DNA from: Desulfobacula sp.
GTDB taxonomy: Bacteria; Desulfobacterota; Desulfobacteria; Desulfobacterales; Desulfobacteraceae
Length of the DNA stretch: 10,378 nt
NCBI GenBank assembly: GCA_029940245.1
Contig: JAOZRF010000065.1
Coordinates: 1-10,378 of the forward strand
Direction of reading: 5' to 3'
Part shown: piece after piece, positions 1 to 6,634 of the stretch
Layout: every line of letters begins with the position of its first letter
How positions within the stretch are numbered: position 1 is the first letter of the stretch
Position numbers and translations under genes: made by a program
Notes under the pieces: generated by a model
Told to the model about the DNA's origin: nothing
What the model saw: the letters and a program-made list of their open reading frames with translations, nothing else
The model's database searches: none

Positions 1-253
1 TTTGTTTATTTTTCAGCCGCAGGATAAGTTCTTTTTCCAGGTGTTGGATGATAATTTTTAGGGTACGGCTTTCTCGAACAGGGCCGGAATTATTCCAGCC
101 CATTTTCATTGCCCGGTCCTTTATTTCTCTAAACTGGGTCAAAGAATCGGCAACAGCCTTCCAGGCAAAGAGTTTTTGCAGGATATGGCGTTCTTCAGAG
201 GTTAAATCTTTTGCAGTATCTATGGTTTTCCCATGGCTAGTTGTGATAATCAT
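1..253 (-). CDS. Hypothetical protein, 3' end cut off by window edge
   Basis: An open frame runs leftward from ATG at 253 to the window edge without a stop, giving the first 84 residues. It begins MIITTSHGKTIDTAKDL and continues with a charged, probably helical stretch (a Glu-Glu-Arg-His region near residues 20-23, then residues 67-84 rich in Lys, Glu and Leu). There is no signal peptide, membrane segment or catalytic motif that I recognise, so no function is given. It lies 79 nt downstream of the HD-domain gene on the same strand, so it could be the last member of the lnt-prfB leftward cluster or be separately transcribed. A purine-rich GGGAAAA sits upstream of the ATG, but the ribosome binding site is weak. 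I prefer this frame over the opposite-strand frame at 48-314 because that one lacks a convincing start and protein-like composition. Confidence 0.6.
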   Translation of the reverse strand, partial: MIITTSHGKTIDTAKDLTSEERHILQKLFAWKAVADSLTQFREIKDRAMKMGWNNSGPVRESRTLKIIIQHLEKELILRLKNKQ

Positions 254-307
254 TTTTGGTTTTTTCCCGGCACATAAAATATTCTTTTATAAAAATTTTA
301 TTTCTTT

Positions 308-323
308 CATATAAGGTTATATG
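308..323. repeat. Perfect 7-2-7 AT-rich palindrome
   Basis: CATATAA and TTATATG form a perfect inverted repeat around a central GG, in the 79-nt gap between the HD-domain gene and the truncated gene at the left edge. It is AT-rich with no T-run directly after it on the minus strand, so it looks more like an operator-type dyad than an intrinsic terminator. No regulator can be named, and chance occurrence in AT-rich DNA is possible. Confidence 0.35.
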
Positions 324-332
324 TACTGCTGA

Positions 333-881
333 TTACAGGTTGAATTCGTCAGCCCAGATTGAAAATCTTTTTGCATGATCTTTATTTATTTTCCCAAGCT
401 TATCAATAATTTGAGAGGTGGTTATTTTTTTGTCTGCATATTTTGGATTTTTAGAGTGATATTTATCTGCAACACAGATAATTTTTTCTTCAAGGCTTTT
501 GGGAACCATATCTCTTTGAGGCAGCAAAATATGGTTTGAAAGAATATTTTCTCGTGTAATTCCAGCACCCGTATGCCGTTCACAGACAAGTCCGTATTCA
601 GGAAGAAGGCCCTGTTCATCCAGAAGTTTTTTCCCAAGATATCCGTGACAGATATAAGGTTTTTCGCCAGTACAGCCAATGGCTTTTGCCCGGGTCATAA
701 AAATGCCGATATCATGAAGCATGGCAGCCTTTTCAATAAACTCAAGATCAGGGTTTAAGTGCATCTGACTGCGGGCAATCTCAAGACTTTTTTCAGCAAC
801 AATCCGGCTGTGTTCAACAAGAATCCGGTAAGATTTTGTACCCCTGGTATAAAATTTTTCAATGATGGCAAGAGGATTCAT
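333..881 (-). CDS. HD-domain (HDIG-type) metal-dependent phosphohydrolase, substrate unknown
   Basis: This 182-residue soluble protein has the metal-binding pattern of the HD superfamily. His24 lies in LVEHSRIVAE, His56-Asp57 form the signature pair in MLHDIG, His79 and His103 (ERHTGAG) follow, and Asp139 (CVADKYHS) closes the site. Families with this H-HD-H-H-D arrangement hydrolyse phosphoester bonds in nucleotides or related substrates using one or two divalent metals. Nothing here identifies the substrate. There is no second domain, signal peptide or transmembrane segment. The start ATG at 881 lies 3 nt beyond the prfB stop, so it is very probably co-transcribed and perhaps translationally coupled with prfB. 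The ribosome binding site is weak, which fits coupling. It resembles stand-alone uncharacterised HDIG proteins annotated in many bacteria and archaea. Confidence is high for the fold and low for any specific role. Confidence 0.85.
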   Translation of the reverse strand: MNPLAIIEKFYTRGTKSYRILVEHSRIVAEKSLEIARSQMHLNPDLEFIEKAAMLHDIGIFMTRAKAIGCTGEKPYICHGYLGKKLLDEQGLLPEYGLVCERHTGAGITRENILSNHILLPQRDMVPKSLEEKIICVADKYHSKNPKYADKKITTSQIIDKLGKINKDHAKRFSIWADEFNL

Positions 882-884
882 TTT

Positions 885-1974
885 TTATGAGAGTAAAACA
901 CCTTCGATAAACGGGTCCAGGTCTCCATCCAGGACCCTGTCCACATCTCCCATTTCAAAATCTGTTCGATGATCTTTAACCAGCTGGTAGGGATGAAGAA
1001 CATAGGATCTGATCTGGCTTCCCCAGGCGATATCATCTTTGCCGTCATGAAGGGTTTGCATTTTTTTATCCCGGCTGTCCTTTTCAAGCTGATACAGCCT
1101 TGATTTTAAAACCTTAAAGGCGATCTCTTTGTTGCGATACTGGGAGGATTCCTGCTGGCACTGGGCCACCACACCCGTGGGAAGATGGGTGATTCTCACT
1201 GCACTGCTTGTTTTGTTCACATGCTGTCCACCGGCTCCGCTGGCCCTGTATACATCAATCCTCAGATCCGTCTCTTCAATGTCGATTTTAATTTCATCTT
1301 TTATTTCAGGATAGACAAATACAGAAGCAAATGATGTATGGCGTTTTCCACTTGCGTTATAAGGTGAAATCCTCACAAGGCGGTGAACCCCGGATTCAAC
1401 CTTCATATACCCATAACAATTAACGCCTGAAACCCTGAAGGTTACCCCTTTAATTCCGGCTTCTTCCCCTGGCTGATAGTCAATAATCTGAAGCTTATAT
1501 CCTTTTTTATCAACCCATCTTGTGTACATGCGAAACAGCATTTCCGCCCAATCCTGGGAATCTGTACCTCCGGCACCGGCATTAATGGAAACAAGAGCAT
1601 CCCTTGCATCGTCTTCACCGTCAAGGGTAACCTGGATTGAAAATTTTTTTATTTTTTTTTCGATGTTGAATAAAAGAGTGGCCACTTCATTTTCACTCTC
1701 TTTATCCGACTCTTCAATGGCAAGTTCTAAAAGGACTTCTGCATCTTCAATTTCTTTATAAATACCTTCCCAGGTTTCCAGAAGATTTAAAATATAAGTT
1801 CTTTCTTTGAAAAGAATGGTTGCTTTGTCTGCATCTTCCCATAAATCTTCCCTGGAAATAATGAGTTCAAGTTCACGAAGGCGTTTTTGTTTTACCGGCA
1901 GGTCAAAGATACTCCTTAAGCTGGTCGGCTCTGGCATATATGGTTTGGATATTTTGTTTTAATTCTATACTCAT
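885..1974 (-). CDS. prfB: Peptide chain release factor 2, expressed by programmed +1 frameshift
   Basis: RF2 recognises UGA and UAA stop codons on the ribosome and triggers peptide release. The true start is ATG at 1974, preceded by AGGAG. A 23-codon leader (MSIELKQNIQTIYARADQL...) ends at an in-frame TGA (1905-1903). Skipping T1905 joins it to the main frame (1904-885), giving 362 residues against 365 in E. coli. The joined sequence reads ...KEYL-DLPVKQKRL, which aligns with the E. coli junction. In joined numbering, the peptidyl-transferase-centre GGQ is at 248-250 (SGAGGQHVN), with Ala244 at the site that is Thr246 in E. coli K-12. The stop-recognition loop reads SPY at 203-205, where E. 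coli has SPF. Domain 1 is the helical N-terminal part to about residue 115. The gene starts 10 nt after lnt and ends 3 nt before the HD gene. A frame caller would start it falsely at about 1937. Confidence 0.97.
1902..1920 (-). promoter_or_regulatory. prfB: prfB programmed +1 ribosomal frameshift site
   Basis: On the minus strand the sequence reads CTT AAG GAG TAT CTT TGA C. It has all the elements of the conserved RF2 recoding site: an internal Shine-Dalgarno-like AAGGAG (1917-1912), a 3-nt spacer, the slippery CTT codon, and the weak-context stop TGA followed by C. By analogy with E. coli, low RF2 makes the ribosome pause at TGA, tRNA-Leu slips from CUU to UUU, and full-length RF2 is made, so RF2 controls its own synthesis. 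Confidence 0.96.
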
Positions 1975-1981
1975 TTTATTT

Positions 1982-1986
1982 CTCCT
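1982..1986 (-). promoter_or_regulatory. prfB ribosome binding site overlapping the lnt stop codon
   Basis: Minus-strand AGGAG lies 7 nt before the prfB ATG at 1974. The lnt stop codon TAG (1987-1985) supplies the first two bases of this motif (TAGGAG). Ribosomes terminating on lnt therefore sit on the prfB initiation signal, which suggests translational coupling. Confidence 0.8.
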
Positions 1987-3625
1987 AAACTGTATTCCAA
2001 ATTTTTTTTCTGACCCCTTTTACCATAAAAAGCATGCAGATTGCAACGATTGAACCAATGGCGAAAATATCCCCATATTTTGTATAAAAACTGATCTGAT
2101 CCAGGCAGGGGACCTGTCGTGTGATTGCTTGATCAGTGAACAATTGTGTTGTTTCAAGAATTTCTCCCTTAGGATCAATAAATCCTGAAATACCGGTATT
2201 TGCCGCCCTTGCCATGGTTCTTCTATTTTCAACTGCCCTGAATACAGCAATGGAAAAATGCTGGAGCGCTGCCGATGTATGACCAAACCAGGCATCATTG
2301 GTAATGGTGGTGAGAATATCAGCCCCGTTTTTTACAAATCTGGATGCAATGGAGGGAAACAGAACTTCAAAGCAAATGAGCACCCCTGTTTTGCTTGTGA
2401 CCTTCAGGTTGCTTGTGACCTTCAGGTGATGGTCATTGAATTTAAGGGGGTTAAATGTTTTATCGCCGGAGGAAAAATCCCCTGCCTGGGCAGTCAGCTT
2501 TCCTAAAAATGTCAGATACGCTCCAAAAGGCACATATTCTCCAAATGGTACAAGATGAGTCTTATCATAGGTTCCTGTAATAATGGAAAACCGGTTTAAC
2601 ATGTAAGCACGGTTATAAAATTTTGTCTGATTTTCCTCTGTTTTAAATGCCGGGCTTCCAATTAAAAAATTTGTTTTTAATGCCATTACACATTGATCCA
2701 CCTGGTTTGACGGATTTTTATCAAACCCGTAATAAAAAGGCAGTGCGGTTTCCGGCCAAATTACAAGGTCAGGCTTTTTTAGCGGTCCGGCCTTTTCAAA
2801 TTCGCCCTGGGAAAGATGAATATATTTTTTCAGGGTCTGGCTCTTAAACTGGTCACTCCATTTTAAGTCCTGCTTAATATTTCCCTGAACAAGCATTATG
2901 ATTGTTTTTTTTGCTGTTTTAATTTGAGAATTTAAAGTATTAATTTTTTGATCTCCGTAAAAAATAGCGCCGGAGAACAGGATGACGGTATATATGATGG
3001 GTAAGACATGTTTTTTGTGCAGCCCCTTGTTAAGGGACAACCCCAGGGACGTCAAAAGATAATTTATCAGAACAATGAGAAATGACACCCCGTAAACTCC
3101 TGAAAAATCGGCAATCTGAATCAATAACAGGTTTTCATACTGGCTGTAGCCCAGAGCCCCCCAGGAAAAGCCTGTAAAAGCATAGGTCCTGATATATTCA
3201 AGCCCGGTCCAAAGACAGGCAGCAGCCAGTGGTGCAAACCAGGAATCAGCATCCATCTGTTTTAAAATAAAGGCAAAAATCGCAGGATAAAGCGAAAGAT
3301 AAACACATAGGAGAATGAGTGTGGAAACGGCAAGAATCAAATGAAGACCGCCATATTCATGTAAAGTCGGGGCAATCCAGTAAATCAGGGTGAAAAAATG
3401 GACAAGCCCTAAGATAAAACCATAGTAAAAGGATTCTTTTGATGTCATTGACCGTAAGGACATAAGCCAGGGGACCAGGGCAAAAAAAGCCAGGTACGAT
3501 AAATTTGCTTCAGGAAAAGACAGGGTCAAAGCCAGGCCGCTTATCACAGTTGTAATATATTTGACTGTAAAATAATTGGCCGGACAATATTTTGGCCGGA
3601 CAATATTTTTATTTTGACGTATCAT
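1985..3625 (-). CDS. lnt: Apolipoprotein N-acyltransferase
   Basis: Lnt moves an acyl chain from a phospholipid to the amino group of the lipidated cysteine of lipoproteins, the last step of lipoprotein maturation at the inner membrane. The 546-residue protein has hydrophobic segments at roughly 22-40, 43-58, 66-84, 92-122, 165-197 and 207-223. A periplasmic nitrilase-type domain follows at about 240-500, then a final membrane segment near 516-537. The catalytic triad is visible: Glu292 (VIWPETALP), Lys355 (YDKTHLVPFGEYVP) and Cys418 (GVLICFE). Glu363 and Glu420 match further conserved glutamates of the family. The length is slightly above the E. coli enzyme (512). Two exact tandem duplications lie in the gene, adding LKVTSN just before the Cys418 strand and altering the N-terminal 15-20 residues. 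The ATG at 3625 has no clear ribosome binding site, and a GTG at codon 27 is a less likely alternative. rlpA in this window encodes a probable client. Confidence 0.95.
   Translation of the reverse strand: MIRQNKNIVRPKYCPANYFTVKYITTVISGLALTLSFPEANLSYLAFFALVPWLMSLRSMTSKESFYYGFILGLVHFFTLIYWIAPTLHEYGGLHLILAVSTLILLCVYLSLYPAIFAFILKQMDADSWFAPLAAACLWTGLEYIRTYAFTGFSWGALGYSQYENLLLIQIADFSGVYGVSFLIVLINYLLTSLGLSLNKGLHKKHVLPIIYTVILFSGAIFYGDQKINTLNSQIKTAKKTIIMLVQGNIKQDLKWSDQFKSQTLKKYIHLSQGEFEKAGPLKKPDLVIWPETALPFYYGFDKNPSNQVDQCVMALKTNFLIGSPAFKTEENQTKFYNRAYMLNRFSIITGTYDKTHLVPFGEYVPFGAYLTFLGKLTAQAGDFSSGDKTFNPLKFNDHHLKVTSNLKVTSKTGVLICFEVLFPSIASRFVKNGADILTTITNDAWFGHTSAALQHFSIAVFRAVENRRTMARAANTGISGFIDPKGEILETTQLFTDQAITRQVPCLDQISFYTKYGDIFAIGSIVAICMLFMVKGVRKKIWNTV
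2391..2426. repeat. Exact 18-bp tandem duplication within lnt
   Basis: TTGCTTGTGACCTTCAGG occurs twice head-to-tail (2391-2408 and 2409-2426), with one further matching base. The unit length is a multiple of three, so the frame is kept. The protein reads LKVTSN-LKVTSK at residues 401-412, six residues before the catalytic Cys418. Most Lnt proteins need only one such strand at this point, so one copy looks like a recent slippage or recombination insertion. Confidence 0.95.
3576..3607. repeat. Exact 16-bp tandem duplication at the 5' end of lnt
   Basis: TTGGCCGGACAATATT occurs twice head-to-tail (3576-3591 and 3592-3607). It covers about codons 7-17 of lnt counting from the ATG at 3625. Sixteen is not a multiple of three, so gain or loss of one copy puts that ATG out of frame with the rest of lnt. 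Confidence 0.95.
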
Positions 3626-3683
3626 TCATTTTTTATTTTAATATTATAAAATTGGAATTATAAAACGCGCTGAAACAGTATTT

Positions 3684-3712
3684 TGAATACAGCTTTACAA
3701 TATCTGAGTCAA
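3684..3712 (-). promoter_or_regulatory. Candidate leftward promoter for the lnt cluster
   Basis: The minus strand has TTGACT (3712-3707, five of six bases of TTGACA) and, after 17 nt, TATTCA (3689-3684, three of six bases of TATAAT). The -10 box is poor. One of the downstream TATAAT hexamers could serve instead. Confidence 0.25.
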
Positions 3713-3722
3713 ATGGTATTTT
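3694..3722 (+). promoter_or_regulatory. Candidate sigma-70-type promoter for hsp20-lon
   Basis: TTTACA (3694-3699, five of six bases of TTGACA) is followed after 17 nt by TATTTT (3717-3722, four of six bases of TATAAT). This is correctly placed about 50 nt before the hsp20 ATG. It is a prediction by eye in AT-rich DNA. Confidence 0.35.
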
Positions 3723-3759
3723 AATTAAATTATCAGATGATTGATTCACCGGCATCATC

Positions 3760-3764
3760 AGGAG
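3760..3764 (+). promoter_or_regulatory. hsp20 ribosome binding site (decides the start)
   Basis: AGGAG lies 6 nt before ATG at 3771. This selects that ATG over the in-frame TTG at 3741, whose ten extra codons would place this motif inside the coding sequence. Confidence 0.85.
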
Positions 3765-3770
3765 TTTAAT

Positions 3771-4223
3771 ATGCAACCTATAAAAATACGGTTTGGAAAT
3801 AATATTAAAACACAAACCACTGAAGAAAAATCTTTTGAAGGAATGTTTCAATCCGTCAATCCCCTGTTCTGTTTTTCAAAACGAATCTGGAAACCTCAGA
3901 TGGATATACTTGAGACAAGAAATGAAATTATTATCCAGGTTGAAATTGCAGGTGTAGAAAAAAAAGATCTTGTTATTGAAGTCAGCAACAAAGCCGTTAA
4001 AATTTCAGGAAGTAGAAAAGGGTGCCATCCTGATCCCACAGCCACATACAGACTTGCAGAAATACAATTCGGTCAGTTTGAACGTATTTTGTACCTGCCC
4101 ACTATTATTGATGTTGAAAGAGTATCTGCCTCTTTTTCCAATGGATTTTTAGAACTTACCATGGGGAAATTTTTCACTAAAAAAATTGAGGGCGCCAGAA
4201 ATGTTTCCATTGATTTCATTTAA
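3771..4223 (+). CDS. hsp20: Small heat-shock protein, Hsp20/alpha-crystallin family
   Basis: This 150-residue protein is a probable ATP-independent holdase that binds unfolding proteins and keeps them refoldable or degradable. The alpha-crystallin domain spans about residues 40-135. It opens with the family-typical KPQMDILET (41-49), and the mid-domain IQVEIAGVEKKDLVIEV stretch (55-71) forms beta strands. FGQFERILYLP (100-110) and the A-x-x-x-N-G-x-L signature (ASFSNGFLEL, 120-129) follow. The N-terminal arm is short, about 40 residues. A clear C-terminal I-x-I anchor is not obvious; the tail NVSIDFI offers only V-x-I. It is the first gene of the rightward cluster and ends 30 nt before lon, so the holdase and the protease are probably made together. 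The start at 3771 is chosen for its good ribosome binding site. Confidence 0.92.
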   Translation: MQPIKIRFGNNIKTQTTEEKSFEGMFQSVNPLFCFSKRIWKPQMDILETRNEIIIQVEIAGVEKKDLVIEVSNKAVKISGSRKGCHPDPTATYRLAEIQFGQFERILYLPTIIDVERVSASFSNGFLELTMGKFFTKKIEGARNVSIDFI

Positions 4224-4253
4224 GCCATAGATCCCAAAAGGAGCCCCATAATA

Positions 4254-6605
4254 ATGGATGAACGTAAAGCTCATTCAAACAATATAACTTCAGACAGTAT
4301 TCCCGACATCATACCCATTCTTCCCATTGTTGATACCACTCTTTTCCCCAAAATGGTACTGCCGCTTGTATTGATTCAAAATGAAGCCGTGGAGCTGATT
4401 GACGAAGCCATGTCCGGGAACAGGATGCTGGGACTGCTTTTATCCAAACGATCTGATATTGATTCCAGACACACGGCAAATGATCTCCACATGATCGGCA
4501 CAATAGCCATTATTTTAAAAATGTCCAAAATGGAAAATGACAAAGCCCAGCTTTTAATACAGGGCTTAGACCGTTTTAAGGTCAAAAAATTCCTCCTGGA
4601 CAAAAAATATATACAGGCACAAATTGATGTCCTGGAAAATAAAAATACCGGCCGGAACAAAGAAAACCGGGCATTGATGGCCAATATTGTTGAACAATAT
4701 GAGAAAGTTATCGAACTTTCCCCCGGCCTTCCCTCAGAAATGGGCCATATGATAAAATCATTGCAGGAACCCAATGTTCTGGCAGATATGGTGGCATCCA
4801 CCATCAATGCACCCATCTTGGAGAAACAAAAGGTTATCGAACTTCTGGATGTTAATAAACGTTTAAAAAAAGTAACCCGGCTTGTCAATGATCAATTGGA
4901 AATTCTGGAAATGGGCTCCAAGATACAGACCCAGGTAAAAGAAGATATGGATAAGCGCCAGCGGGAATATTATCTTCATCAACAGATGAAAGCCATTAAA
5001 GAAGAACTGGGTGAGACCGAAAATGAAAGTGTTGAAATAAAAGAATACCAGCTTAAAATTGAAGAAAAAGGCTTGTCTGAAGAAGCACAAAAAGAAGGCA
5101 ATAGGGAATTGCAGCGCCTGTCACGGATGCATCCGTCATCTTCAGAATATGTGGTGGCATCAACCTATCTTGACTGGCTGACATCCCTGCCCTGGAATGT
5201 CCGTTCTGAGGATAAGCTGGATATTAAAGCGGCAAGAAAAATATTAAATAATGACCATTATGGCCTTGGAAAACCAAAAAAAAGAATCCTTGAATATCTG
5301 GCTGTTCGTCAATTAAAAAACGATTCCAAAGGCCCGATTATTTGTTTTACAGGCCCTCCAGGGACTGGAAAAACATCCCTTGGAAGATCTATTGCAAAAG
5401 CCCTGGGCAGAGAATTTGTCAGAATTGCCCTGGGAGGTATTCGGGATGAAGCTGAAATCCGGGGCCATAGAAGAACCTATGTTGGTGCGCTTCCAGGAAG
5501 AATTATCCAGTGTTTGAGACAAGCCGGCACCAAAAATCCCGTGTTCATGCTGGATGAGATTGACAAGGTGAACTCTTCCTATCATGGAGACCCTTCGTCT
5601 GCGCTTCTGGAAGTACTGGACCCGGAGCAGAATTTTTCATTTTCTGATCATTACCTGGATTTGCCCTTTGATCTGTCTGATGTGATGTTTTTAACAACGG
5701 CAAATGTACTTCATACGATCCCTGCACCACTTCTGGACAGGATGGAGGTCCTGGAGCTCAACGGTTATACGTTAGAAGAAAAATTAAAAATTGCCACCCG
5801 GTATTTAATTCCAAAACAAAGGGAAGCCAATGGTCTTAACTCAACCCAGGTTAAAATTACCTTTGGCGCGATAAACAAAATTATTTCAGGATATACACGG
5901 GAAGCGGGTTTGCGAAACCTTGAACGGCAGATTGGATCGGTTTGTAGAGGTGTTGCAAGCAAGATTGCCGAAAAAAAAGCCGGGAATATTGTTGTTGGTC
6001 AAAAAAATCTGCATGAATATCTGGGCCCGGTGTCAAATATGCCGGATCTTGCATTGAAGATTGAAAACCCCGGGGTTGTCATTGGGCTTGCCTGGACTCC
6101 ATACGGCGGAGAGATCCTTTTTATAGAGGCTGTTGCCATGAAAGGGGGAAAAGGCCTTACCTTAACAGGGCAGCTTGGGGATATCATGAAAGAATCTGCA
6201 AGTACTGCCTTAAGTTTTATCCGGGCCAACGCAAAAAAATTAAACGTGGATGACGATTTTTTCAATCATCATGATATTCATATCCATGTGCCTGAAGGGT
6301 CTATACCAAAGGACGGACCTTCTGCCGGGATAGCCATGCTGACCTGTTTGACATCATTGATGACAGGACGACTTGTGAAAAAACGTCTGGCCATGAGTGG
6401 TGAAATTACCCTGAGAGGAGCGGTTCTGCCCGTGGGTGGGGTCAAGGAAAAAGTGATTGCCGCACACAGGGCGGGAATTAAAAAAATTATTCTACCGCTA
6501 TGGAATCAAAAAGATATGGAGGATGTGCCGGATCATATAAAAAATTCCATTGAATTTTACTTTGCTGATAAAATGGAAGGTGTATTAGAATTATCCCTTG
6601 ACTGA
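4254..6605 (+). CDS. lon: Lon ATP-dependent serine protease
   Basis: Lon is a cytosolic hexameric AAA+ protease that unfolds and degrades damaged and short-lived regulatory proteins. At 783 residues it matches E. coli Lon (784). The N-terminal substrate-binding domain covers about residues 17-210, followed by a charged helical linker to about 310. The AAA+ module has Walker A GPPGTGKT (367-374), Walker B with Asp434-Glu435 (VFMLDEIDK), sensor-1 Asn484 (TTAN), the arginine finger Arg497 (PLLDRMEV) and sensor-2 Arg554 (AGLRNLE). The protease domain carries the Ser690-Lys733 dyad (KDGPSAG and GGVKEK), the LonA arrangement. All key residues are present, so it should be active. AAAAGGAG (4236-4243) lies 10 nt before the ATG. 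It sits 30 nt after hsp20 and 27 nt before rlpA. Confidence 0.98.
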   Translation: MDERKAHSNNITSDSIPDIIPILPIVDTTLFPKMVLPLVLIQNEAVELIDEAMSGNRMLGLLLSKRSDIDSRHTANDLHMIGTIAIILKMSKMENDKAQLLIQGLDRFKVKKFLLDKKYIQAQIDVLENKNTGRNKENRALMANIVEQYEKVIELSPGLPSEMGHMIKSLQEPNVLADMVASTINAPILEKQKVIELLDVNKRLKKVTRLVNDQLEILEMGSKIQTQVKEDMDKRQREYYLHQQMKAIKEELGETENESVEIKEYQLKIEEKGLSEEAQKEGNRELQRLSRMHPSSSEYVVASTYLDWLTSLPWNVRSEDKLDIKAARKILNNDHYGLGKPKKRILEYLAVRQLKNDSKGPIICFTGPPGTGKTSLGRSIAKALGREFVRIALGGIRDEAEIRGHRRTYVGALPGRIIQCLRQAGTKNPVFMLDEIDKVNSSYHGDPSSALLEVLDPEQNFSFSDHYLDLPFDLSDVMFLTTANVLHTIPAPLLDRMEVLELNGYTLEEKLKIATRYLIPKQREANGLNSTQVKITFGAINKIISGYTREAGLRNLERQIGSVCRGVASKIAEKKAGNIVVGQKNLHEYLGPVSNMPDLALKIENPGVVIGLAWTPYGGEILFIEAVAMKGGKGLTLTGQLGDIMKESASTALSFIRANAKKLNVDDDFFNHHDIHIHVPEGSIPKDGPSAGIAMLTCLTSLMTGRLVKKRLAMSGEITLRGAVLPVGGVKEKVIAAHRAGIKKIILPLWNQKDMEDVPDHIKNSIEFYFADKMEGVLELSLD

Positions 6606-6606
6606 T

Positions 6607-6634
6607 AATACTATAGATTACGGAGTATTTTTTT
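6607..6634 (+). terminator. Weak hairpin plus T-run between lon and rlpA, overlapping the rlpA ribosome binding site
   Basis: AATACT (6607-6612) and AGTATT (6624-6629) form a 6-bp stem with an 11-nt loop, followed by seven T residues to 6634. It has the shape of an intrinsic terminator, but the stem is short and AT-rich. The right arm shares AG with the rlpA Shine-Dalgarno GGAG (6622-6625), so it might partly terminate transcription or mask rlpA translation. The effect is unproven and may be negligible. Confidence 0.3.

Larger units (their letters stand above)
3626..3770. promoter_or_regulatory. Divergent intergenic region between lnt and hsp20
   Basis: This is 145 bp of AT-rich DNA between the two divergent clusters, so both 5' ends and both promoters should lie here. 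No CIRCE element (TTAGCACTC spaced from GAGTGCTAA) and no clear sigma-32 box pair is visible, although hsp20 and lon are often heat-induced. On the minus strand there are two TATAAT hexamers (3662-3657 and 3648-3643) without good -35 partners. Confidence 0.6.

Noticed and set aside
48..314. Plus-strand open frame of 88 residues at the left edge
   Set aside because: It lies opposite the more protein-like leftward frame ending at 253 and shows no domain or ribosome binding site.
1903..1937. prfB as a broken gene or with a start at 1937
   Set aside because: The leader, internal Shine-Dalgarno, CTT TGA C and the aligned RF2 junction show a programmed frameshift, not a mutation; the first 11 residues of the frame from 1937 do not resemble RF2.
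3741..3770. TTG start for hsp20 ten codons upstream
   Set aside because: AGGAG at 3760-3764 is ideally placed for ATG 3771, and the extra residues (MIHRHHQEFN) are not family-like.
3626..3770. Heat-shock CIRCE or sigma-32 site before hsp20-lon
   Set aside because: I looked for the CIRCE inverted repeat and for CTTGAA/CCCCAT boxes and found none convincing.
4376..4888. Minus-strand open frame of 170 residues inside lon
   Set aside because: It is antisense to the Lon N-terminal domain, Ser/Ile/Phe-rich as expected for a shadow frame, and has no recognisable motif.
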